From Rhizobium phaseoli (GTDB taxonomy: Bacteria > Pseudomonadota > Alphaproteobacteria > Rhizobiales > Rhizobiaceae): a stretch of 64,000 bases of DNA. Location: contig NZ_ML133572.1 of assembly GCF_003985125.1 (NCBI RefSeq), positions 206,415 through 270,414 of the forward strand, written 5' to 3'. Positions 9,806-17,963 of the stretch are shown in pieces. A program made the translations under genes and the position numbers. The notes under the pieces are model-generated. The model was not told the DNA's origin. It saw only the letters and a program-made list of their open reading frames with translations, and did no database searches. Each line of letters starts with the position of its first letter. The stretch's first letter is position 1.

Positions 9806-11183
9806 ATGGAGGCGCCGTGCATCAGAATTGTCGAGATCGATGCCTTCGAGCGCGAGATCAGCCTGCGCCTGCCGTTCCGCTTCGGCGCGGCCGCAGGCCT
9901 TCCTCAGAGTGCGCGTCGAGGATGAGACGGGGAAAACCGCCATCGGTGCTGCCGCCGAAATGATGGTGCCGAAATGGTTCGACAAAAATCCGGCGCTGAC
10001 GCCGGCGCAGAATGTCGATCAATTGCGCGGCTCGATCCGCGTTGCAGCCGCCGCGTCGCTCGAGGCATCCGCGCCGGCGACATTGTTTGCCGCCGCCAGA
10101 CTGAACGAGATGGAAACCGTACGACGCCTGCCGGGAAATCCGTTGGCCGCCGGCTTCGGCCCTTCGCTGATTGCCCGCGCAGCACTCGATGCCTATTGCC
10201 GCCTTGCCGGCATTTCCGTCTTCGATGCGGTGCGTGGCAACCTGGTCGGCATCGGCGGCCCGATGCTGCCTGGCGACATCGACGCGGATGCCGCCTCAGC
10301 GGTGCTCGCGGGCCTTCGTCCCGCCGGCTCGATCGCAGCCCGACATACGATCGGGCTTCTTGACCCGATCACCGAGAGCGAGATCGTCGACCCCGTCGAC
10401 GACGGCCTGCCGCAGAGCCTCGAGGCGGTGATCGCCCGCTACGGCAATCGCTGGTTCAAGATCAAGCTCTCGGGCGCGGTCGGTGCCGATATCGACCGGC
10501 TGGCGCGGATCGCCGCCGTGCTCGACCGCCTGCCGGATTACCGGGTGACGGTCGATGGCAACGAACAATTCGGCGCCGTCGAACAGCTGATCACATTGTT
10601 GGCGCGGATCGAGACCATGCCCCGGCTGGCGAGGCTGCGCGCGGCCATTGCCTTCGTCGAGCAGCCCTTCTCACGCGAGATCACCATGGAAACGCCGCTC
10701 GGGGATCTAGCGGCGCAATTGCCCTTCCTGATCGATGAGAGCGACGATGGCGACGGCGCCTTCGCCCGCGCCCGCGGGCTTGGTTATACCGGCGTCTCCT
10801 CGAAGACGTGCAAGGGCATTTACCGCTCACTGCTGAAGGCGATCCGCATCAGAACGGGAGGCGTGTCGGGGTTGTTTCTATCCGGCGAGGATCTAACCTG
10901 TCAGGCCGGGCTTGCCGTGCAGCAGGATCTGGCGCTGGTTTCGCTGCTCGGCCTCTCCCATGTCGAGCGCAACGGCCATCACTATGTGGCCGGCATGCAA
11001 GCGGCGCCGCAGGTGGAGAAAGCGCGCTTTGCCGCCGCCCATCCCGATCTCTACGAAGAGGGTGCCGACGGGCCGTTGCTGTCGATCCGCGACGGCCAGA
11101 TCGCCATCGGTTCGCTCGGGGCGATCGGCTACGCCAGCAGCGTCTTGCCAGATTTCGACGCAATGGAGTTATCGGCCGGATAG
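9806..11183 (+). pseudogene. Enolase-superfamily (mandelate racemase/MLE-like) gene with frameshift near its start
   Basis: The first 28 codons from ATG 9806 (after ACGGAGG) read as the N-terminal strand of an enolase-superfamily protein, ending LRLPFRFGA. The remaining protein continues in another frame from about 9891 as PQAFLRVRVEDETGKTAIG. The join falls at or near GCGGCCGC at 9887-9894, and several residues expected between FRFG and PQAF are missing, so a small deletion not divisible by three fits best. Downstream the fold is intact: KIKL (catalytic Lys pair), VDGNEQF (Asp), FVEQPF (Glu), LIDESDD and SSKTCKG. Without repair, translation stops at the TGA at 9923-9925. If re-initiated at an internal codon the capping domain would be lost. 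It may instead be a sequencing error. Role: likely a sugar-acid dehydratase or epimerase of the cluster. Confidence 0.65.
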
Positions 11184-11190
11184 CAGGACG

Positions 11191-11215
11191 CGCAGGCGGC
11201 TTGTGGCCGCCTGCG
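11191..11215 (+). terminator. Hairpin after the sugar-utilisation operon
   Basis: A perfect 10-base-pair inverted repeat, CGCAGGCGGC at 11191-11200 and GCCGCCTGCG at 11206-11215, with a five-base loop. It lies eight bases after the stop of the enolase-family gene and between convergent operons, where a terminator is expected. It has no T-run after it, so it may act with Rho or simply protect the 3' end. Confidence 0.55.
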
Positions 11216-11297
11216 GGGGAATACGTCCCGCGGTCTTGTTCCGGGGGAGAGGAACGCGACCGAAGAAGTTGCCGTCAGCGGCTGCCGACTGGTGAGA

Positions 11298-14200
11298 TCA
11301 TCTTTGACCTTGCCCTCGCCTTGCCTGCTCGGGCTGGAAGGCGATCGCTGCGTGATCGTTGGAGGCATGCGGTTTATCGCCGGCGATGTCCTCGGCCAGT
11401 CCGATCCGGCGCAGAATCCGTTTGAGGATCTGTTCGAAATCGTCGACGAAGGTGAAGATGACCGGGATGACGATCAGGCTGAGCAGCGTCGACACCACCA
11501 CGCCGCCGATCACCACGATCGCCATCGGCTGGCGGAAGCTCGAATCGCCGCCCATCAGGCTGAGTGCTGCCGGCAGCATGCCCGAGGCCATGGCGATGGT
11601 GGTCATCACGATCGGCCGCGCCCGCTTGTGGCAGGCATCCACCAGGGCGTCGAATCTCGACATGCCCCGCTGACGCGACATGATCGCATATTCGATGAGC
11701 AGGATGGAGTTCTTCGTCACCACGCCCATCAGCATCAGCAGGCCGATGACCGCAGGCATAGAGAAGCTCGTCCCGGTCAACACCAGCGGCAGCAACGCGC
11801 CGCCGAGCGAGAGCGGCAGAGCCATCAGAAGGGTCAGCGGCTGCAGGAAATCGTGGAAGAGCACGACGAGAACCGCGTAGATGCAGAAGACGCCGATTGC
11901 CATGGCAAGCGCAAAACTCTGGAACAATTCCGAACTGCGCTGAAGTTCGCCCTGTTCGACCAGGGTGACGCCCGACGGCAGATGCTGGAGCGCCGGCAGC
12001 GCCTGCGCCTCGCGGTTGACGTCGCCGAGGATGCGGCCGTTGAGTTCGACCGAAAGGGTGACGTTGCGCATCCGATCGATGCGGTCGATCTCGGACGGGC
12101 TGCCGCCGATCCTCACATCGGCAATCGATCCGAGATCGACATTGCCGTGCGTTCCCGCCACCCGCATGTTCTTGATGTCGTCCAGATTGGTGCGGGTCTC
12201 GGGCGAGAAGCGGACGACGATCGGAATCTGCCGCTGCGGCAGGTTGAGCTTCGGCAGATCGGAGGAATATTCTCCGTTGGTCGCCACGCGCACCGCCTCG
12301 GCGATGGCGCTCGACGTGACCCCGAGCGCGGCGCTGCGCGCAAAGTCGGGTGTGATCTGGATCTCGGGCGCCTGCCTGGCCGCGGTCGACGTCACCGCGC
12401 CGATGCCTTGCAGCGAGCGGAGCTGTTCCTCCAGCGCCGTGCTGGCGCTGTCGAGCACGTTCGCATCGTCGCTTGCGAGCGTGATATCGAGCTTGGTGCC
12501 ATTGCCGCCGCCGCCGACCGCCACGCGCACGCCGGGCAGGACCGAAAGCGCCTGCCGGATGTCGTTTTCGATTTCCGATTGCTTGCGGTCGCGCTCATCG
12601 ATGGGCGGCAGCACGGCCACGATCGTTGCCGATCGGACATCGCTCGTGGTGCTGGCATCGGGGCCGCCGCCCGAGGAGGTCGAACCGACGGCGGAAAAGA
12701 CATGCGTCACGTCGGGAAGCTTGCCGATAATATCGGCGGCCTTCCTGGCCGTGGCATCCGTCTGCTCGATGGTGGCGCCCGGCTGCATGGTCAGCGTGAC
12801 CTGGGTTCGCGCGTCGTCGGACGCCGGTAGAAAGCCCGATTTCAGCAGGGGGATGGTCGAAAGCGAGAGCGCCACGACGACGGCGGTGACGGCCACGGTC
12901 GTCTTCCGGCGGTTCATGGCGGCCTTCACGATTGCTATATAGGCGCGCATGATCCGGCCGTCCTTCTCCTCGGTCGGATGGGCCTCCATGAAATAGGCGG
13001 CCATCATTGGCGTCAGCAGGCGCGCGACCACGAGCGAGGCGAGCACGGCGACGGCGGCGGTGATGCCGAACTGGCGGAATATGAGGCCTGGTATGCCGCT
13101 CATGAAGGCCGTCGGCAGGAAGACCGAGACCAGCGTGAAAGTGGTCGCGATGACGGCAAGTCCGATCTCGTTGGCCGCTTCGAGAGCGGCGTCGATCGGC
13201 CGCTTGCCCATCTGCAGGTGGCGGGCGATGTTTTCGATCTCGACGATGGCATCGTCGACGAGGATGCCGACCACCAGCGACAGTGCAAGCAGCGTGACGA
13301 TGTTCAGGCTGAAGCCAGCGAAATACATCACAAGGAAGGTCGGTATGACTGACAGAGGCAGCGCCACGGCCGACAGGATCGTCGCCCGCCAGTCCCGCAG
13401 GAAAAGCCAGACGACGATGATCGCCAGGATCGCCCCTTCGTAGAGCATGTGCATCGAGCCATCGTAATTGCCGATGATCGGGCCGATCGTGCTGTAAGCC
13501 TCGTCGATCTTAACATTGGAATGTTTGGCGGCGAACTGTTTGATCGCCTTGTCGACGGCGGCGGCAACGCCGCTATCGGAAAATCCGTTCGAGCGCTTGA
13601 TCTCGACCGCGATCACCGGCTTGCCGTCGAGATAGGCCATCGAGGAGCGTTCGGCGAAGCTGTCGGTGACGGATGCGACGTCATCGAGGCGAATCTGCTG
13701 GCCGTTTGCCAGCGGGATTTTCAGCCCTTTCAGTGCCTCGACCGAGGGCAGGGCGCCGAGCGTGCGCAGGGTCTGGCGGGTGCCGCCGATTTCGCCGAGG
13801 CCGCCCGAGGTATCCGTCTGCACCGCCTTCAGCTGCGACGATACGGTGGCTGCCGTGACACCCAGCGATGCCATTGTCGCCGGATCGAGATCCACATGAA
13901 CCTCGCGGTCGATCCCGCCGATGCGGTTGACCTGCCCGACGCCGGGCACCGACAGCAGCGCCTTGGTCAGATCATTGTCGACGAACCAGGAAAGTTCCGT
14001 CTCGTTGAGAGCGGTCGAGCGGACGGCATAGGTGACCAAAGCCGAGCTCTGTACCGTGACCTTGCTGACGTTTGGTGTTTCCATTTGCGCCGGCAAGTCG
14101 CCCTTGACGCTGTCGACGGCATTGCGGACTTCGTTCAAGGCCGTTTCGCTGTCTTTTTCCAGCTTGAAGGACACCTTGATCGAGACGGTGCCGTCGGTGA

Positions 14201-14450
14201 TCGTCGTCGTGATGTGATCGAGATAGCTGAGCGCGGCAAGGCCATCCTCGATCTTGCGGGCAACCTCGGTTTCGAGCTGCGTCGGTGCGGCGCCTTCGAG
14301 CGTGGCGGTGACGTTGATCGTCGGAAGGTCCATATCGGGGAAGTTCTGGATCGGCAGCTGATTGAAGGCCAACAGCCCACCAACGGTCAGCATCACAAAC
14401 AGCAATATCGCCGGTACGGGATTGCGGATCGACCAGGCTGAGAAGTTCAT
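11298..14450 (-). CDS. RND multidrug efflux pump, HAE1 family inner-membrane subunit
   Basis: A 1050-residue RND transporter of normal length, in the AcrB/MexF class. It starts MNFSAWSIRNPVPAILLF, the usual first membrane helix, and shows two homologous halves, each with a large periplasmic region. The TM4 motif LVVGILVDDAIVEIENIARH has the two Asp residues used for proton relay. It should form a trimer, use the proton gradient and export drugs, solvents or plant toxins through an outer-membrane channel. It is the second gene of a leftward operon; its ATG shares one base with the TGA of the adaptor gene. The end lies 115 bases from the convergent enolase-family gene. Confidence 0.95.
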   Translation of the reverse strand: MNFSAWSIRNPVPAILLFVMLTVGGLLAFNQLPIQNFPDMDLPTINVTATLEGAAPTQLETEVARKIEDGLAALSYLDHITTTITDGTVSIKVSFKLEKDSETALNEVRNAVDSVKGDLPAQMETPNVSKVTVQSSALVTYAVRSTALNETELSWFVDNDLTKALLSVPGVGQVNRIGGIDREVHVDLDPATMASLGVTAATVSSQLKAVQTDTSGGLGEIGGTRQTLRTLGALPSVEALKGLKIPLANGQQIRLDDVASVTDSFAERSSMAYLDGKPVIAVEIKRSNGFSDSGVAAAVDKAIKQFAAKHSNVKIDEAYSTIGPIIGNYDGSMHMLYEGAILAIIVVWLFLRDWRATILSAVALPLSVIPTFLVMYFAGFSLNIVTLLALSLVVGILVDDAIVEIENIARHLQMGKRPIDAALEAANEIGLAVIATTFTLVSVFLPTAFMSGIPGLIFRQFGITAAVAVLASLVVARLLTPMMAAYFMEAHPTEEKDGRIMRAYIAIVKAAMNRRKTTVAVTAVVVALSLSTIPLLKSGFLPASDDARTQVTLTMQPGATIEQTDATARKAADIIGKLPDVTHVFSAVGSTSSGGGPDASTTSDVRSATIVAVLPPIDERDRKQSEIENDIRQALSVLPGVRVAVGGGGNGTKLDITLASDDANVLDSASTALEEQLRSLQGIGAVTSTAARQAPEIQITPDFARSAALGVTSSAIAEAVRVATNGEYSSDLPKLNLPQRQIPIVVRFSPETRTNLDDIKNMRVAGTHGNVDLGSIADVRIGGSPSEIDRIDRMRNVTLSVELNGRILGDVNREAQALPALQHLPSGVTLVEQGELQRSSELFQSFALAMAIGVFCIYAVLVVLFHDFLQPLTLLMALPLSLGGALLPLVLTGTSFSMPAVIGLLMLMGVVTKNSILLIEYAIMSRQRGMSRFDALVDACHKRARPIVMTTIAMASGMLPAALSLMGGDSSFRQPMAIVVIGGVVVSTLLSLIVIPVIFTFVDDFEQILKRILRRIGLAEDIAGDKPHASNDHAAIAFQPEQARRGQGQR

Positions 14451-15550
14451 CAGTTTTTCTCCGCAATCTTCACGAGGTCATTGTCCGACAGGAAGGCGCC
14501 GCCCGAGGTGACGACCCTCGACGCGCGGTCGATGCCGGAGACGATTTCCACCTCGCCATTGTTGCGGCGGCCCGTTTCCACCCTCACCCTTTGCACCCGG
14601 TGATCGTCGCCTGAAGTGAAGAGGTAGCTGATGCCGTCCCGGAACACGATCGCGGTCTCGGGAACGGTCAGCGCCGGAGATGTCTGCAGTTCGATGTTGC
14701 CGGTGACGTAAAGGCCGGTGCGCGGACGCACGTCCGCGGGAAGCGCGACATAGACGATTGCCCGGCTGGTATCGGTACTGACCGAAGGCCCGACAAGCCT
14801 CACCTTGCCGTCGATGACCTGGCCGTCCGGCCCGTTGATCTCGACGCTCAGGCCTTCCGAAATACGCAGGAGATAACGCGCCGAAATCTCGGCCTGCCAT
14901 TCGACACGCTGCTGGCGAACCATGCGGAACAGTTCGCTGCCGGCCGAGACGACGGCGCCGAGATCGGCGGAGCGGGAGGTTATGAGACCGTCATCGACGG
15001 CCGTGATCGTGGTCTGCGCAAGCTTGATCTTTTCGCTGTCGAGTGCGGCCTCTTCGGAGGCAAGGCTTGCCGTCGCCGTCTGCTCGTCGGCCAGATATTC
15101 GACGATCTTCTCGTCGGAAAGCGCACCGGAGGGTTGGAGCTGCCGTGCCCGGTCGGCATTCGCCTTGGCCTTCGTAAGACTTGCCTTGGCGATCTCGACG
15201 GCCGCCTGCTGTTTGCGGAGATCGGCCATTACGCTCTCCTGGGAAAGCCGGACGAGCGTCTGTCCCTTGGTGACCACGGACCCCACATCGACCAGGACAT
15301 CGGTGATGCGCAGACCGCTCGTTTCGGAGGCGATGACCGCTTCCTGCCATGGTTTCAGCCAGCCGCTCGCGGGAACGGTCTCCGGCCAGTTCCGCTGCGC
15401 CGGCGCCGTCAGAGAGACGGTGAGGGCGGTTGCCGTGGCTTGTTCCGCCATGGCAGAACGCACGGGGGAAACAAATGCTGCCGCAACAAGTGCAGCGGCA
15501 AGTATTCTGGATGGTTTTCTCAACAAAGCATTCCTTGTGGTCAAAGGCAT
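14450..15550 (-). CDS. RND efflux periplasmic adaptor (membrane fusion protein)
   Basis: Periplasmic adaptor of 366 residues linking the RND pump to an outer-membrane channel. The start at 15550 has AAAGG a few bases upstream and gives a signal peptide or N-terminal anchor (RILAAALVAAAFVSPVRS). It then has the biotinyl-lipoyl-like hybrid motif (ASETSGLRITDVLVDVGSVVTKGQ split), a long alpha-helical hairpin with Ala/Lys/Glu content at about 85-140, and a beta-barrel/MP region (VPETAIVFRDGISYLF). A longer frame reaches 15628 but begins with non-signal-like residues. First gene of the pump operon. Confidence 0.93.
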   Translation of the reverse strand: MPLTTRNALLRKPSRILAAALVAAAFVSPVRSAMAEQATATALTVSLTAPAQRNWPETVPASGWLKPWQEAVIASETSGLRITDVLVDVGSVVTKGQTLVRLSQESVMADLRKQQAAVEIAKASLTKAKANADRARQLQPSGALSDEKIVEYLADEQTATASLASEEAALDSEKIKLAQTTITAVDDGLITSRSADLGAVVSAGSELFRMVRQQRVEWQAEISARYLLRISEGLSVEINGPDGQVIDGKVRLVGPSVSTDTSRAIVYVALPADVRPRTGLYVTGNIELQTSPALTVPETAIVFRDGISYLFTSGDDHRVQRVRVETGRRNNGEVEIVSGIDRASRVVTSGGAFLSDNDLVKIAEKN

Positions 15551-15868
15551 CGATACCTTTGGGGTCCGCGCGAACGCGACGAAGGACTGCCGCTCATGTC
15601 GAGGCGACCGATCCTGGTGCGCATCCATGTCATGGCAGGATAAGTAACGGGGCGAACGTTAAGCGCGGTCAAGTTAGTGTTAAGTTAGGTAAAACTTGGC
15701 CGGCTGAGGGTGTTTGTGCTGTATGGCTTGCCCGGATTTGAGCATGATGCCGAAAAGTGTGAGCGGTTTTCGGACGATATCATGCTCTAGCTCTTTAATG
15801 TGGAACAGGATGCAGATTTTAGGCCGACCCGGTCTAAAATCATCCTGTTCTAGTGACGGACAACGCAA
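15551..15868. promoter_or_regulatory. Intergenic region between adaptor and response regulator genes
   Basis: This 318-base divergent region holds the promoters of the leftward pump operon and the rightward two-component genes. It contains GTTAAG/GTTAG repeats at 15658-15695, including AAGTTAGGTAAAA at 15682-15694, and a RIME-like double palindrome at 15740-15850 close to the response regulator start. GTTA units begin at 15659, 15673, 15679 and 15685, a tandem arrangement typical of OmpR-family binding sites. Binding by the adjacent regulator is an inference. Confidence 0.55.
15740..15850. repeat. RIME-like rhizobial intergenic mosaic element (two palindromes)
   Basis: Two long palindromes stand side by side over about 111 bases. 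The first pairs GAGCATGAT (15740-15748) with ATCATGCTC (15779-15787), with an inner stem CCGAAAA/TTTTCGG (15750-15756, 15767-15773). The second pairs GAACAGGATG (15803-15812) with CATCCTGTTC (15841-15850), and GATTTTAG with CTAAAATC inside. Size and two-palindrome structure match the rhizobium-specific intergenic mosaic elements known from Rhizobium and Sinorhizobium. It ends 19 bases before the response regulator ATG, so it is transcribed in or near that leader. Confidence 0.75.
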
Positions 15869-16555
15869 ATGAACAAGGTTCTCCTCATCGACGACGATGC
15901 CGAGCTGACGACGCTTCTGCAGGAATATCTGGTCGAGGAAGGATATGACGTCGCAACGGATACGGACGGCCGCGCCGCCATCGCCGCGGCTGCCGGCAAT
16001 ACGGTCGATATCATCGTGCTCGACATCATGATGCCGCGGATGAACGGCATCGAGGTGCTGCAGAGGATCAGAAAGCTGAGCCAGGTCCCCGTCCTGATGC
16101 TGACCGCAAGGGGCGACGACGTCGACAGGATATCGGGCCTCAATCTCGGCGCCGACGACTATGTGCCGAAACCCTGCTCGCCGGGCGAACTGGCGGCAAG
16201 GCTGCGCGCCATCCTGCGCCGCGCGGGTCAGACTGGGGCGGGCGCATCGACCGACACGATCAGGGCAGGGCAGCTGGTGATCCATTCCGGCAGCAGAAGC
16301 GCCGAATGGCGCGGCGAGACTTTGGAGCTCACCGGCACCGAGTTCAGCCTGCTCGAGGTTCTCGCCCGTAGCGCCGGCCAGCTGGTGTCGAAGCAGGATA
16401 TTTCGAAGCGGGCCTTCGGCAAGCCGCTCACACCGTTCGACCGCCGCATCGACGTCCATATCAGCAGCGTTCGCCAGAAGCTCGGACTGCGGGAGGACGG
16501 GCAATCCTGGATTCAGTCCGTTCGCGGCCAGGGCTATCAACTGCTGTTGGATTGA
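15869..16555 (+). CDS. Two-component response regulator, OmpR/PhoB family
   Basis: Response regulator of 228 residues. The receiver domain has the acidic pocket (IDDD at 7-10), phospho-acceptor Asp at position 52 in VLDIMMPRMNG, and the conserved Lys in YVPKPCSPGEL. The C-terminal winged helix ends with the typical SVRGQGYQLLLD. It should bind DNA after phosphorylation by the kinase that follows, whose start overlaps or lies two bases beyond this stop. By context it controls the flanking efflux genes; a shared 13-mer lies upstream of both. Confidence 0.95.
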   Translation: MNKVLLIDDDAELTTLLQEYLVEEGYDVATDTDGRAAIAAAAGNTVDIIVLDIMMPRMNGIEVLQRIRKLSQVPVLMLTARGDDVDRISGLNLGADDYVPKPCSPGELAARLRAILRRAGQTGAGASTDTIRAGQLVIHSGSRSAEWRGETLELTGTEFSLLEVLARSAGQLVSKQDISKRAFGKPLTPFDRRIDVHISSVRQKLGLREDGQSWIQSVRGQGYQLLLD

Positions 16556-16557
16556 CC

Positions 16558-17847
16558 ATGCCCCGGCTTTTCTGGAAATTCTTCAGGATTATCTGGCTGA
16601 CTCTGGCGGCAAGCCTTGCTGCCATTATCCTTACTGTCAAACTCCTCCAGGCGGTTCCCTTCGCAAGCGAGCTGGAACATGAGCGCCGGACGCTTGTGCT
16701 GAACCTGACTGCAAATATTCTGGCTGAGGACGGCGAAACAGCCGCTGCGCGTTTCGTGACCACAAGCGAAAAGACGCAACCGCTTGGCTTGACCCTGTCG
16801 AAGCCTGACGAGGCCGATGCCTGCGCCGAGAAGAACACGGTCACCACCCGATCCGTGCTGAAGAACGGAGTCTGCTATCGGCTTTCCGTGTCGGCTCCGG
16901 CCGGTTCCACCTTCGACAGCCTTGGGCCATTCCTACCGTGGCTCACCATTCTGGTCGCCAGCACGATCGCGGCCGGTGCGCTGGCGCGATACCTCATTCG
17001 TCCTGTCGTGCATCTGCGCGACGGCTTGAGCGCGCTCGCCCATGGGCGTTTCGACTTTCGCATCGGCGACAAGATGGCCGGACGAAAAGATGAAGTCACC
17101 GCACTTGCTTATGATTTCGATGCGAGCGCCGCCCGGCTTCAGGAGCTTCAGGATGTGCAGCAGAGGCTGTTCCATGACGTCTCCCATGAACTGCGCTCAC
17201 CTTTGTCCCGCCTGCAGGCCGCCGTCGGCGTTCTCAGGCAGAGCCCGGCCAAACTCGCGGCCATGCTGGATCGCATGGACCGGGAGGTGGAACGGCTCGA
17301 TACGCTGGTGGGCGAGGTTCTCACACTTGCGAGACTGACGGCGGGATCCAGTCGGCCGCTGAAAACGCAGAGTCTGGATGTGATCGAACTCCTCAACGAA
17401 ATCCTCGGCGATGCGGCATTCGAGGCCCAGGCGCGAGAGGTTTCGATCACGGCGAGCGTCGATGGCATCTTCCGTGCCGAGGTGGAAGGCGAACTGATCT
17501 ACAGGGCGCTCGAAAATGTCGTGCGCAACGCCGTCAAATATACCGCCGAGCATTCGCGTGTGGCCGTATCCTGCGAAACGATGGCCGACCGCCTCAGGAT
17601 CTGCGTCACCGATCAGGGGCCAGGCGTCGGGCGTGATGAGCTCGAACGCATCTTCCAGCCGTTTTCCCGCGGCAAGGATGCCATGCCGCGCGGCGGATAT
17701 GGTCTCGGCCTTGCTATCGCCAGGCAGGCGATCGAGCGTCACGGCGGGCGCGTGCATGCCTCGCTACCGGAAGCCGGCGGCCTGGCCATCACGCTCGAGC
17801 TTCCGAGGCGGCCGATGCCTTATGGTGCGGCCGGCGGTGAACGCTGA
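16558..17847 (+). CDS. Two-component sensor histidine kinase
   Basis: Membrane histidine kinase of about 429 residues, CpxA-like in architecture. TM1 is at about 12-32, then a periplasmic domain of about 90 residues, TM2 near 122-142, a HAMP segment (RPVVHLRDGLSALAHGRFD), the dimerisation H-box FHDVSHELRSPLSRLQ, N-box (ENVVRNAVKYT), and G-boxes DQGPGVG and GGYGLGLAIA. The ATG at 16558 follows the response regulator stop by two bases; a TTG at 16552 would overlap it. The periplasmic part has two cysteines (in ADACAEK and KNGVCYR), which could sense redox or metal stress, but that is speculation. Forms a pair with the preceding regulator. Confidence 0.95.
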   Translation: MPRLFWKFFRIIWLTLAASLAAIILTVKLLQAVPFASELEHERRTLVLNLTANILAEDGETAAARFVTTSEKTQPLGLTLSKPDEADACAEKNTVTTRSVLKNGVCYRLSVSAPAGSTFDSLGPFLPWLTILVASTIAAGALARYLIRPVVHLRDGLSALAHGRFDFRIGDKMAGRKDEVTALAYDFDASAARLQELQDVQQRLFHDVSHELRSPLSRLQAAVGVLRQSPAKLAAMLDRMDREVERLDTLVGEVLTLARLTAGSSRPLKTQSLDVIELLNEILGDAAFEAQAREVSITASVDGIFRAEVEGELIYRALENVVRNAVKYTAEHSRVAVSCETMADRLRICVTDQGPGVGRDELERIFQPFSRGKDAMPRGGYGLGLAIARQAIERHGGRVHASLPEAGGLAITLELPRRPMPYGAAGGER

Positions 17848-17876
17848 TCAGCATCGCTCGACAGGGCGGTGCCGGA

Positions 17877-17889
17877 TTTTACCCAACTT
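17877..17889 (-). promoter_or_regulatory. Candidate response-regulator site upstream of the outer-membrane efflux gene
   Basis: Read on the minus strand this 13-mer is AAGTTGGGTAAAA, differing at one base from AAGTTAGGTAAAA at 15682-15694 on the plus strand. A CTTAAC box follows (GTTAAG in the same sense), as also found beside the 15.68 kb copy. It sits 75-87 bases before the GTG of the NodT-type gene, a usual activator distance. It is proposed as a binding site of the adjacent OmpR-type regulator. Confidence 0.5.
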
Positions 17890-17963
17890 TACAGTTTCTT
17901 AACCGCCATTAACGCTGGCGCCGCTAAGCCTGAACCCACGATCCCGGTTCAAGAGGCTCGCCC

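Noticed and set aside
11292..12830. A 512-codon plus-strand frame within the RND pump
   Set aside because: Antisense to a fully recognisable RND transporter; low-complexity composition and no family feature.
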